A stretch of 64,000 nucleotides of DNA from Trichoplax sp. H2 (Eukaryota > Placozoa > Uniplacotomia > Trichoplacea): NCBI GenBank assembly GCA_003344405.1, contig NOWV01000050.1, positions 310,001 through 374,000 on the forward strand. Direction: 5' to 3'. Below are positions 27,507 through 40,200 of the stretch, one piece after another (position 1 is the stretch's first letter; each line of letters opens with the position of its first letter). A program made the translations under genes and the position numbers. Under the pieces are notes generated by a model, which was not told the DNA's origin, did no database searches, and worked only from the letters and a program-made list of their open reading frames with translations.

Positions 27507-29480
27507 TTATATCATTAAATCATTATCTGTATTAACTATACCGTAACTGTCTAAGTCGAAATTTTCTGGTGGACTCGCGCCCGCTTGCAATAACAGATAG
27601 ATCCACCTAATCTTCTTATGCTCGATAGCAATTTTTAAGGGTGTATGACCAGATTGATCCACTTGATTGATATCGGCGTCATATTTAATAAGTAAGGATA
27701 AAAAGCACCCAATGATATCATCAAAACGATGCTGTAATTCTGCTTTTCTATACACTTGATGGATGTTACCTTCTATTAACCACATAATAATTGATTTTTG
27801 CTGACTTGCCCTTTCATCATTGGGATTAGCACCAGCTTTGAGTAAAAGCAATAGACATTGATAAAGATTAGTTGAATTAGCTACCCGCTGAGCATTGAAC
27901 GTCTTGCTCTTCACTTTGTCTTTTAATGATTTGACAAAATTACGATAACGGTTATAACGTGATTTTAAAAATGGCATATTTTTACATAGCATCATTGGAT
28001 TATATAAGTTGCGCTTAATTAAGAGGTATAAAGCAGTAAACGATCCGTGAACATCACTACTTCCACCAATGATATCAGGTAATGCGCCAAAATTAAGTAA
28101 TAACTTCATGCAGCCAAGATGTGCGCTATCGGATGCTAAATGCAATGGTGTTGTTTGTAGAATATTATTAGAATCATGAATTTGATTAAAATAGCAATAC
28201 ATAAAACCGTGCGATAATAGCGTAACGCGTTGCTTGGATAACTTGTTGATATCAGCACCTAACGATAATAATGTACGAATACTTTCTGTATCGCCGCCAA
28301 CTGTTGCAGCATGTAATGGCGGATATTGGCTAAAATTAACATCGGCACCATAACGTACCAGCATACGTATACCATCGACAAAATTATACCGTGATGCATA
28401 AGATAATGAATAGCGTTCTAGCGTTGTTTGATCATCAGGATGAGTAATCGGTATAGTAACATCAATATTAAATTCAAGCAGAACTAGTAAGCTCTCGAAC
28501 TGATTGGCCCGCAATGTGACCATAAGAGCAGAATAATTGTGTCCATCATATTGGCATATACTCTCCGTTGCAGCACCAGAATGAAGTAATAGACGCGTTA
28601 CATCTTGATAACCAAGTAAAATTGACCAGAACAACGGAGTGCAATTATAATCATCGAGCGTATTAACATCACTCATTTCTATTAATCTAGCAAGAGCTGT
28701 ACCATCTTGTTTAATTACTGCTGCATGCAATTCAGGTAATTGGAATGACTGAAATAGCATATTTAAAATATTCAAACCATTGATACGTTCATCATCGATA
28801 AAAATAGCAAAATATAATATAGGCATAAAGGAATGGTCTAACCAGTTATCATCATTATCATGTTGTGAGAGCGCTAATGTACTATTAGCAGCGAAATGAT
28901 ATAAAATCATACGAGCAAAGTCGTTGTTGCCTCTTTTAATAGCCACAAAAATTGGATTTTTTAAGTAATCAAATTTATTTGTCATATTACATTCAATATT
29001 AGCACCATACTGGATTAAATGCTCACCCCATACTTCTAGATTTTTACGCGCTGCTGTCATTAAACAACGATTAAATAATTCCTTATTTAAGCGCTGATTA
29101 ACTAACCAACGTTGAATAAAACGCTTATAAGATGGATAACGTAGTGAACCCATTAAACGTTTATTGCTTATTTCTTGGCTCTCTTTAGATTGATATGCTG
29201 ATAACGTTGTTGTTCCGCAATCTTTATCGCCCAAAAAATGCCTAATATAATACTGAATATAATTTTCACCAACCTGCAATCTAGGATTACGTGTTAATTC
29301 TTGATATATTTTAAATTGCCATAACTTATCGGTTTGATTGGTAATAAAATTTCTAAAATATCGACATGTTAAGGACAAATTAATCAATTCGTAACCAGTT
29401 AAGTAACTACATATCAAGGAAATTGTATTTTGTGGTAGACTCGATAAATAGTCTTTCTGATTACGTATTAAACGCGGCAT
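27507..29480 (-). CDS. F-box and ankyrin-repeat protein (intronless)
   Basis: A single uninterrupted frame of 657 residues, ATG to TAA. The N-terminus (about residues 12-60; LSSLPQNTISLICSYLTGYE, then CRYFRNF and LWQFKIYQE) is a good F-box, the SKP1-binding module of SCF ubiquitin ligases. Ankyrin-like repeats follow through the rest. The clearest are CTPLFWSILLGYQDVTRLLL, YPPLHAATVGGDTESIRTLL, TTPLHLASDSAHLGCMKLLL and GHTPLKIAIEHKKIRWIYLL, with LLKAGANPND between. The likely role is a substrate receptor in ubiquitination, with ankyrins choosing the target; no substrate can be inferred. It is the only intronless gene among intron-rich neighbours, which suggests a retrocopy or a member of an expanded single-exon family. 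Confidence 0.92.
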   Translation of the reverse strand: MPRLIRNQKDYLSSLPQNTISLICSYLTGYELINLSLTCRYFRNFITNQTDKLWQFKIYQELTRNPRLQVGENYIQYYIRHFLGDKDCGTTTLSAYQSKESQEISNKRLMGSLRYPSYKRFIQRWLVNQRLNKELFNRCLMTAARKNLEVWGEHLIQYGANIECNMTNKFDYLKNPIFVAIKRGNNDFARMILYHFAANSTLALSQHDNDDNWLDHSFMPILYFAIFIDDERINGLNILNMLFQSFQLPELHAAVIKQDGTALARLIEMSDVNTLDDYNCTPLFWSILLGYQDVTRLLLHSGAATESICQYDGHNYSALMVTLRANQFESLLVLLEFNIDVTIPITHPDDQTTLERYSLSYASRYNFVDGIRMLVRYGADVNFSQYPPLHAATVGGDTESIRTLLSLGADINKLSKQRVTLLSHGFMYCYFNQIHDSNNILQTTPLHLASDSAHLGCMKLLLNFGALPDIIGGSSDVHGSFTALYLLIKRNLYNPMMLCKNMPFLKSRYNRYRNFVKSLKDKVKSKTFNAQRVANSTNLYQCLLLLLKAGANPNDERASQQKSIIMWLIEGNIHQVYRKAELQHRFDDIIGCFLSLLIKYDADINQVDQSGHTPLKIAIEHKKIRWIYLLLQAGASPPENFDLDSYGIVNTDNDLMI

Positions 29481-32400
29481 TTTTTCATTTGACTTGAAAG
29501 AGTTAAGGATAGCCTTAATTAAATGATTTTAGGAAAAATTCGCCTCAATTTGATGAATCAACTCTTAAAAATATCTAAAACTAGAACGATAACAAATACA
29601 TCATCGATAATTTTTCCGGCCATCACTGTATACACCATTAATTTTATTTCTGTAATTTCATGAAAGAAAGCAGTATTTTAAAGCATAGCCTTTGTAATGA
29701 ATTGATACCCTGGTTGCATAGCATAGTATTGATCCTGACTTCAAGACCAACAATAACCCTAACTATAGTAACAGGACTATAGGGGGGCTTCTATTCAGCC
29801 AGAATAAATCTTCACTTTATGCTATTGTCGCTATCAAACCACGATAAAGATCAATCAAATAATTATCATAACCTATACAATCTTATGATAATTTACATCA
29901 GGATCATAACAGTATACGACAAAATAAAAAAGCAACAACCAAATATCAGCACTTCTGTCTTTCATAATAAAACCAGACATTAACTAGACAATCCATGGAA
30001 ACATAGTCAATAATCTTTCATAAGTTAATACAATTAGGCTCGATTCCATGACAGTGCATCTAAACATAAAGTGCTTTCCGGCATAATTACATAACAGGGG
30101 GTATACGGCCTATAAAGTCATCGACAAAAATCCTGACTTACGATAATGTCTACGTAATAGAGAATACGCATTACGGTCAACATGTTTATTTAATTTTTCA
30201 TCCTTTTCACTTTAATTTTCTAAACATTCTAGCGCGTTTGGCAACTTATTATCGCATCCTTAGAGTGAAAAACTTTGCCGGTGATCTGATTTTGATAATA
30301 ATGGACTTGTTGTATAGAAACTTAGCTCAGAATTGCCGTCTAGATATTATGTAAATTACTGTATAAGGTAACTTACCGCAGTAATTCGCTAGCACTATAA
30401 ATTACAGCAGTAGATAGTTTATTGATTAATTTATATTTTTTGCCTTCAATTAAGTTCAAATGGTAATAGATTACAATTGCAGTAAGATATGGCTATCATG
30501 ACAAATACAGTGCTCACATTTTTCCTAATCAAACTTGATAAGTGTTGCTTATCGTTATATTTCAATAACTACAGTTGTGTATTGCATCGTGTTTAATTTT
30601 TGAAAAAAGTTGGTACAGAAATTTTCCTTATCTAACAATAGTAATAGAAGTAGTAAATATATTATACTGATCAAATGAGATAAATATATAATTATCTGTA
30701 GGTGTCCGATAAAGAATTGTGATGATTACTACCGCTGTCAGTTGCATATCCTTATTTCAATCTAAGATGTGATTTTAATACTGCTAACAATCGTCTTTAC
30801 TAACCGTCTTATTTATTATTTAATTACTAGCTCTTGGTCTTAATAACAAAGATTATTTAATTGGCTATAATCAGCGTGAGTAAATCCGTATGATGACGTA
30901 CTGTATTTATACTATATTTACTAATAGGATATTTATTGCTTAATAACTGAGCCCATAATAGTAGTACTAATAGGTTTATTTTTGAAGGATAATTTCGTAT
31001 AAACGCTAGCCGGTTGACTTGATTTCAAGAATTATGTCGAAATAATATCAGTTGCCACCTATTCTCGAAATGGTTAGATGCAAAAGCTGTGACAACATTA
31101 TTGATTTGCTCAGGTTGATTGAAAACTTTAAAACAAAGTCATTTAATGATTAGGACTTGTCAATTCTGCAAATATGGATTAAAATATAGTATCTATTAAA
31201 ACTAACACACTACATAAAAGAGTGCATAACATATGCATTATCAGTTTTTATATATAAATGTTGATTCTATATTATCAACACAACTTTAAAGTATGTATTA
31301 AAGGTTATAGATTGACGATAATTATCAACCTTTTATAATGGTATATTTTCAGTTAGTAGTATCTTCTTAAATACGAATTAAAGGTCTATTTGATTTCCTT
31401 TACGCCTGCTCTTTCTAAAACGTAATTTTCATAGAATCCAATGAGTTATTTATGGTTAGACAATGATTATACTGTATATATACTATACGCTTCTGTGAAT
31501 CTCAGCAATTATGATAGTTAAAAGGAAGAGATATCAATCGGCAGGCGCCCCCAAAACCTCGTATATTGATTTACGTCATCTTTAAATATGCAATATACGC
31601 ATATTGGGTGTAAAAATTTGATTACATCTGTAATCACAGTATACTCTAATTTTAATAATACAATTTTCTTTGGATGACCTGGATACGAATCATTCTGTAC
31701 GATTACCAGTTACGCTTAAAAGAGATACTTTTGATATAATTTAAACGAGAAATAAAAAGTTGTAAGAACTGCTCTGACTGTTAGTAAAACAGAATAAATT
31801 GTTTTCGTAGTCATGTATCAAAACTTATCTATCAGGCTGCCAAGTATTTATAGTCTTTTTGAAATATCTCTGAGACAGCATCTTAAATCTTAAAATGTAT
31901 GAACTGGCATTATAATATCTCTGAAAGTCGTCAGATTCATTCAGTATCATACAATCATTGCACGGCCATAAATACCACAAGTTCTGCAATAGCATCCAAT
32001 AGGTACTTGATTTTTTAAGTTACAAAAAACTCGCAAAAAAATTATATTAGCACATGACAATTACTCAAGGATAAGAGGTCTGTGTTTATTATACAGCTTT
32101 GAAGACGAATGTCTTTTCTATTCCAACTATGAAATTTTAAATATTTTACGTTATCATCATTACAGTACCAAGTATAACAAATAGTGCATATGTTAATTCA
32201 GAAACAGCAATAATCTAATAGATTATTATTACGCGACAAACTATGCATAATATGAAACATTTTTATATCACCAATGATTCGTATACTATCCATACAAGTA
32301 TGTGTCAGACGGCTTGATATTATATCACGATATAACGAGAGAACATTTTATGAACATTTTTTGATATTATTTTAAAAAAACAGTAAGTCATTAGATGCAA

Positions 32401-32624
32401 GTATTATCATTTAACGTCCGAGATAGATCAAAGCACAAACATTGTACGTAATTATCCGAATCACAGACATATGTATTGTACTGTTTTACTGTACAATTGT
32501 AATTAATTCATGGACTTCTTGGAAGTCGCTTATCATAGTTCCCAATAGAATTAACGATACAGTGCTTTGTTTACTAGTAAATTCTTTAATGGAAGCCGAA
32601 CGAGAGAGAATTTAATATAGTAAT
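29481..32624. other. Intergenic region between F-box/ankyrin and PCGF genes
   Basis: About 3.1 kb of AT-rich sequence with no supportable exon, RNA gene or repeat cluster on either strand. It should hold the promoter of the F-box/ankyrin gene on the left and the 3' untranslated region of the PCGF gene on the right. Unlike other 5' flanks here, it lacks a dense GTAC-palindrome cluster. Confidence 0.55.
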
Positions 32625-35600
32625 TTAATGACTTTGACTTATAGGAGTAATTTTGAACTGCAAATGTAAAGGATTTCCCTAAAATAACAACGAATAATAG
32701 TACATCAAACAGTTGCACTAGGACTATTTCTTACAGTTTAATTATCTTCTTCTACACAAAGATACCAATATACGAATATATTACCGTCTTACCGTGTTAT
32801 TAGCATAAATAACAGCCACATCTTCCAGCATAAATTCGTTATCAATCAATCGACCATTATGAAAAACGTCAATCTGTTATGATAGCAAAAAAATTGCATA
32901 TCTATTCTATTATATGCAATATGAAAAATGTCATCTATCTAGTAAGATATAAAAATTTATGTCTACCATATGCATATCAGGCATTAACGTTTTCATTTTA
33001 ATAAATTTCTTTAAATGAACAACTCGCATATGGCTCGGACATCTTAAATAGCGGATTTTGCTAGCCTTAATGAATATCAAGAAAGAATAGCTTGAATACT
33101 CAAAGGTCTATCTAAATATCACAGTATATGGATGATATTAAAAGTGCGAACAGAAAGAATAAGCTATAATTCAAAGTACATGCTGTACTTTCACCATAAC
33201 ATGGAACTCCATAGATGATAAAAATGTTATTCTATGACAAAAAGCAAAGTAATGCAGTCTACTTAACATTAACTTACCTTAGAACGTCCGTTACTAAATT
33301 GCCTATAATGAGCAGCAATGAAAAGCAGTCATAGGGTTAGAAATTTTAAGGATAAAGTAGTTATATTGTAGTTATATATTGTGTTACTGTACATCTAAGC
33401 TACATTACGAATAATATAGTATAGTGCACATTGAATAGCATGTTCTTGCCAATTACTGTACATAAAAGATAGACACTGAAAATTTCGTGAAGAGTTATCT
33501 AGCATTAATTCTAATAAAGAATTTAAGCATAGAACTTCAGCTTGTAATTTATAAGAAAAGTTATATCTCATTACTTAGATTGCTTTTAGCAATTTCCAAA
33601 ACGAACTCTACCGCTATCCACTTATAAGATTGAATAAAATAATTCAGCGAAAAACTTACGAGCTTGAAATATTCTCTAATGTGATACAAGTACGTTGGCT
33701 ATCTTCCGATTGGCGTCTCTTATTTAAATTGTTGGATAGTAATTCTAGAAAATAAGTTACCTGGCATAAATGCTCGTCTTAATGGTACAGTACTCGAGTG
33801 TTTTTAATTAAAAAGTTGCATTTATCCATAGATACAAAGATATTTTAGCAGGAGATAGCAGTTTGACCATTAGAAATAAGTATTAGTTACAAATATATTT
33901 CCTACAGTTTTGGAAGTAAGATACGTTATACGTATACAGTATAGTTCAGGTACGATTAACTTATAATATTTAAAGAATTCTTTTAATACCGCTTTTTGGC
34001 ATAGTTACTCCATGCTGATTGTAAAAATCTAATCTTCTCCGATTTTCTTCTATAAGTTTATGAATGACATAAAGATCTACATCTCAGCATTTAGATAATT
34101 ATAATTAACAAATATAAAAATTCATAGTAAACATGACTCATAGAAACTTAATTTGTATTGCGGTATTATAAATCATACTCGGATAAATTTTACTTAGAAA
34201 CCCACTAGATAATGTACATTTATGCTACCCGTTCCCTACATTTCATACCTTTCAGTAAGCCAGGAACGAGACCATAAACGATCTCTTGCAAGGTTGTATC
34301 GGATCTAATCGTAAGGCCATGTTTAAACGATAGATGTTATGAAACACTATCCATCAAATTAATTCTAGTTTTGCAATATATGACTATATACGTTTGGTAT
34401 TTCTATCATAAATTAGCATTAAAGAATTAACTAAATTTCAATCCAGATTTCGGTTTTATTAACTATCGATATATGGTATTTCAAAATATCCTTCATACCT
34501 TATGTTAAGATGAGGCCTCGTCTCATGCACTCTCAGATTACAAAGTGGACACAGCAAACTTTTATCGAAATGTTTGACGATGCAACTTCTACAAACTAAA
34601 TTTATATAAAAATAAGATTAAAATTAATTCAGATAGAATTCAAGTATTATTTGAATGAATTAATTAATGTGAGTCTTGTGAGGATTGCAAATGATAATGC
34701 TAGCCATTAGTCATCCTAAACCATGTGTAACTGTCGCACGCGTAATCAAAGTTCTTGAAATATTCGCTGTCAGTATCAACTAGCTTTGATTGCAGTAATA
34801 AGAAGAGATACAGGTAACTCCATTACCTCGGTGTTACTAGTGGTCATATAATTAATCAGAGTATTGTAATAATTGTGTTTATCAACTGTACGTCAATCTT
34901 TATAGGCTTCATTTTACACCATGCAGTCATAGCTTCGAGTCTATTTTGACCATTATTGTCCATCGCACCTCTTGCAAATAGAAAAACATTCGTTCTCCTA
35001 CTGTCGGTATATAGGAAGATTCTTCATTAAGTGATAACATATCAGATAGCGTTGGACAGCTGATATTAATGTAGCTAAAGACTTCGACGTCATTGTACAG
35101 TACTGTACAGCTATAAAACATCAGCTCATCATTCATACGAATGCAATTAAATATCAACCAATTCAGGAGAATAGAATTTCTTTATCCATTGGTAAATACA
35201 GCATTATTAGTTAGAAATAACACCATGTTTTTTTCCCCCAAACCAAGCTGATGGTGAAATGATGACTATTATACTGTATACGTATACAATTCTGCACCTG
35301 CATTACACATGCCTACTGGCAGTACAAGAGCACTCTGATGCTGACGTTAGCATCATCCATATCAAACAGTCACGCCTCTGGTATACAGGTATAACCAAAA
35401 AGTCAATCGAATGGGCAGACTACTACTAGCCATATACTCTACATTAACAGTAAAAACTACAAACTGTGTAAATCCATCGATTTTCAGTGTATGGGATCTA
35501 GAATTTAATTTACATACTCATGGCAGCCATTCAAGTGCGATCAAGATTGAGCACAACTACAACGGGACAACGCATACGCATATCAGTTCCAATACCATCA

Positions 35601-36000
35601 AAATATTTCTGCTTCCTACCGTTGCTTCTACTGTACAGTACTGTCGGAACAAGTCCAGTACCGTCTTCGAACGATTCCAAAGCGTCACAGAACATCAATT
35701 ATAATTATTATATTAGTCATGTTGTACTGTATAGAAACATCTATGCTAGCATCAGTATACGACATGATTTTATGGTAGAAGTTTGATTGCATTGCCACGA
35801 TCTGTCATCGGAGTTTATCACAGACTCTTTTATAGTAGTAGTATCTATATGTGATACACAATATTAACTTTACGCCAGGATAACCTACAGGAGTGCAAGC
35901 ATTCCGTAATGGTGGTAGCATCGATCAGGTAGCCTTGACATAAATAGCAAATGACATGAGGATTAATTTGCTGAACTTTAACTTGAGCTTCGGATTGCAT
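32625..36000 (-). CDS. PCGF2: Polycomb group RING finger protein, PCGF2/BMI1-like
   Basis: Core PRC1 subunit; it pairs with RING1 to ubiquitinate histone H2A (family knowledge). Exons in coding order: 35889-36000, 34499-34595, 34249-34304, 33990-34049, 33660-33744, 32967-33060, 32793-32873, 32625-32678, about 212 residues, all phases consistent. The C3HC4 RING has ligands at about C18, C21, C34, H36, C39, C42, C53 and C56 (ICYLCQGY, TECLHSFCRSCIVKH, LCPLCNLRVHETRPHLNIR). It is followed by LQEIVYGLVPGLL. The C-terminal RAWUL domain reads YLRCPSHMRVVHLKKFI, then IDVFHNGRLID, LEDVAVIY and GNPLHLQFKI. YLRCP and LNIRSD favour the PCGF2/BMI1 branch over PCGF1, 3, 5 or 6. The start ATG is the first in frame; the protein lacks the long C-terminal tail of vertebrate BMI1/MEL18. 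Confidence 0.94.
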
Positions 36001-37260
36001 ACTTGGTCCGTGTAAATCGTTAACGCAAATGCGCAAGTACTGGCTGAGCTAGTACCTACCCTGCGTATATATGCACTATACTGTATACTGTACGTGTATT
36101 CTGTACTTTTCCTACAATACACTACAGTACAGCACAGTACTGTACCGTGTCGTAAACTGATTGAAGGCCTTATACTGTACAGTACTGCAGTTACTATACT
36201 GTAATGTACTATACAGAAAGAAAAAGTCTCATACTGTACATTATATCAGGCTTCATCAAACTTTTTAGTCTACGTTATGTCTCTATAGTATGAAGAGGTA
36301 AAAGTTTCTCCTTTTACCTCCATTCCATGTTTAGTTATAACATTAAACATTTAATTGTGAACAACGCTGGTAATAAGACCATATCAAGTGTCAATAAGAT
36401 CACATTAGCTGCATCGCTAGCGGCGGATAGAAGGATTGTTATCCTTAGTAAAGTTTGAATACATGGTAATGTATGTACACGAGCTAAGAACTGCTCTTTG
36501 AGCCATTCGTGGAGTGTATATCCAAGTGTAAGCTTTAAATATATACTGTAGTATGGATATGGATTCTACGCATGCAACTGTTGGAGTCACTAATTTACAT
36601 GTAAAGTACGACTTACAAATATACTTTAGTAATTAATTGTATACTTGCGTATACGCCGTACGTGTACTTATTCATACATTTAAAGGTAAAAGATATCCAA
36701 AGCTTAAAACAAGTACTAGAATTAGAAAAGATATGACTCGAGAATTACATAACGGTCACTACCATATAGATGTGTTAGTAATCTACAGATGTCTTCTACT
36801 ATATCCGATCACTACAAATTTATTCAAACTTAAATTGATAAATAAATTGCAACTAAGTGACTTTTTATATCATATCTGCCTACACATGATATTTTGCATT
36901 GTTAACCAATAGTGTTGCCGGTGATCCATTTGCAAATAGCTTAATAAACAATAATTTGAATGAAGTAATACCGTAACATTGCATTTATTGCCTTAAATGT
37001 ACTAGTACAAATATGTTACGATTTTAACAGAAGTAATCTGCTACAGCTCAAACGATTAACAGAAAAAAATTAATTATGATTCTTTATGTGCATTGCACTC
37101 TTGCATAAAACTATATACGAGCAATAATTTGACCATAATAACCATCAGCGTATTTCTATATGAAATAATCAAAGCGCGGAGTTATAGAGTAGCGTAAAGT
37201 GAAAAGGTCTACAGAATAAGCCGTAAATCTCAACTACAAATTAAAAATATAGTGACCGAC
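36001..37260. other. Intergenic region between PCGF and ACLY
   Basis: A 1.26-kb spacer. The left 240 bases form a palindromic GTAC cluster immediately 5' of the PCGF start. The rest is AT-rich 3' flank of ATP-citrate lyase, with a candidate minus-strand AATAAA poly(A) signal at 36984-36989. No gene is supported; short open frames here have no homology or splice support. Confidence 0.6.
36062..36240. repeat. Palindromic GTAC/CTGTACAG cluster, 5' of the PCGF gene
   Basis: Repeated self-complementary words (CACAGTACTGTACCGTG, ATACTGTACAGTACTG, ATACTGTATACTGTAC) begin about 60 bases upstream of the PCGF start codon. A smaller copy (CTACTGTACAGTACTG) lies at about 35628-35645 inside the first intron of PCGF. 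Confidence 0.78.
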
Positions 37261-40200
37261 TTAAACATCATCCAAACCCTCAGGCATTATATACGAGATG
37301 TCATCCCAAGGATGTCGATATAAGCCTTGTTTCAGACGTTTTTGATCAAGGAAATGACCTATTAGAAAAATTTCAATATACTAGTTAGATACAATATTAT
37401 ACATGATAACATAATAAGATATCGACACGTAGCAAATACCAGGCCATAATACTAATTCAGGACATTAAAAAAATCTTAATTTAGAGAATAATTTGCTACA
37501 ATATTAACAACTGTAACAAGCGCTTAATCAATTGATACTATTTCAACTGTAGCGGTTAACATGTTCTATTACTACAGTACTATAGAGTCCTCACCAATGA
37601 ATCCCATGGAACGCCCAAGAACAAAAATGCCGTTCAATGTACCACTTTCAATATACTCCGTAACTTCCTCACTATAGTCATTACAGATGATGGATATACG
37701 TATAAAAATGTACGTCAAATTTACATATTTACTTTGTTAGCTAGAATATAGGTCATAGCGAATTTGCAGTAGAGAACGCTACAGTATACGCTTAGACATA
37801 TGAAAACAATACAGCTACATTGGCTGTTTTGTTAAGACTACGCATACTTACGTCGTAAATGCACCACAGTTTCTAAGTAGATCAACAAAACAAACACCAA
37901 TGCAACCATCGACATTCAATATCAGATTTGGCCTTTTCGAAGTAGTAATCTTTTCTACTTCAATAGCATAATCCAAAAGTGGAGTAGAGGGGAAATTGCT
38001 TTTTACGTAGTGCTTTAGAATGACGACACGCTTATCGGGATTATTCAGCTAAGACAATAATCATCGAAAGTAATTAATGGATGTTTATCCTGATAATCAA
38101 ACGAGCTAGAACTAGTAAAATTTTCTCAGTTTAGTACTACAATACCGATTTTACGCGATGCCCAATACCCATAATTAATTTATTCTGTTTCCTCATACTA
38201 TTAACAAATTCCATAGGTAATAATCCTAAATCGAAAGCTTCCGAAAATTGCCTAGCGGCTCCGTCCAAAGCACCGCCAAATCGATCACCCTACAATGAAG
38301 GCAACACATATTCTAGCATATTCTTTTTACAAATATCTTAAGAATGACACTCTTACGATGGTTAGTAAGCCAGAGGTTAATGAAGAGATTAGATCTTTCC
38401 CGGCTCTGGCAGTAACAATGGTATTGTGAGCACCAGAAACAGCTAAGATAATAATAGGATATAACAGCAATATTAAGATTAAATTTTAATACAAGTCAAA
38501 GTACAAAGAGAACTAATTTCTACCTGGACCATGATCTGCAGTAAGTATAAGACACATTTCTATAAATCTTGTAGCATAGTGTGGTAGGCTATAAGGAAAA
38601 AACAATTCAATTAGTACTAGCAATTTCGCAAATTCCATCTTACAAGGACAAATCACTAACCGTCTCTGAAACCAAAGTAGGCCTATAACTCCTCCAATTC
38701 CCATCTCTTCCTAAAAGTTTAACAATACATACAGTCCACCGTCAATATGAGTGAATTACCGCGCCAACTATACAAACTACAAACCTTGAAAATTTCAGAT
38801 ATTGGCATGCCGGCGTAACGCAGTTCATCTCCTCTCTCGTCACAAATAGTTGTCATAAATGATGATGGCTTGCGAATTAAACCTAACTCCTACGAAGAGC
38901 CAACATTAGGATAACGTGAGTTTACAAGTTTTATAGTATCACATAGTCACAACGTATAATAATATTTTATCGAACCCTAGCCCAAGCGTAATCCATTGGA
39001 ACCGTAGGTGGCTGTTGTTCAGGTTTTGGTACAATGGTACCTTTACTTACTAAGTCATTATAGACATCTCTATAATTGTATATAATATTTATTGCATTAG
39101 ATAATTTAATAGCTTGTTTTTATATCATGAAACTATAATTAAAGCGATTTACCGTATCAAAATTCCATAATCATCGAAACTATTAGGTACGTGAGCACCG
39201 GCTTCTCTCAAGGCCTAATAAAATCGCAAGATCGTGAAAATACAAGAAATTAATATGTTTATATTATGCACACGATGAAGGGGAGCAGGGTAAGTAAGTA
39301 GTTATGAACACCTTATTCTTCGCCACTGAGGTCTCGCTGTCGGCATTAGCACACGCTCCAGCATGTCCGAATTGAACCTTCAAGATAACGCGTACTTCAG
39401 CCCATTACATAACTATTGACGATACTAATTCAAACGCACCTCAGATGTAAACATTGACGCGCATGTACCAATACACCAAGCCACAACTGGTTTCGTTATT
39501 CGTCCATTTTTAATCTCTTGGCAAATATGATATTCCTCTATACCACCAACCTATTATCAGTAAAAGCACAAAGCATGTACAAGTTTAATTAATCTAAGTT
39601 ATACCGGCAAACGTCGATACTCAGTAAGTAAATTTGATTAACCTCTCCAAGCATTACGATCAATTTAACGTCATCAGTATCATTATATCGCAGAATGTGA
39701 TCAATAAATGTAGTACCAGGGTAGCGATCTCCACCGATTGCTACTCCTTCATAAACGCCATCTGTTGTTCTACATATCATATTATTTAGTTCATTAGACA
39801 TTCCCCCAGATCGTGAAACATACGCCACGCTAAAATTAAAAAATGTACATGTCACTTTCATACAAGATGTACAGAAATGCAAGATTATTACACATGTTGT
39901 ACAATGCACAGTATGCATGTAGTTACTGATTACAAAAATAAATTGATCATTATCAAGGATTACCTTCCGGGTCTATAGAGCTTTGAAGCTATGATATTAT
40001 CCAACATACCGCCAGTATTACCGATACGGAAACACCCTGGTTTTATTCCTCCAACCTAAGATAATAAGAAATTAATACTCTGACAACATGCCTTTCGTAT
40101 GTAACAGTTAGCCGCACGTCAGTACCGTAGCTGGACCAATAACGGTAACATCTTTTTCTTGAGCAGTTGCGATTAACTGCTTTGTTTTAGCTTCAGGAAT

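Noticed and set aside
33278-33302. A 25-base segment with acceptor and donor (frame QFSNGRSK) in the PCGF gene
   Set aside because: Including it breaks the frame into the RAWUL exon, whereas joining 33660-33744 directly to 32967-33060 is in frame and matches the family.
35411-35786. Overlapping plus-strand open frames of 88-97 residues
   Set aside because: They lie within the first PCGF intron, have no splice support or recognisable family, and include a palindromic repeat.
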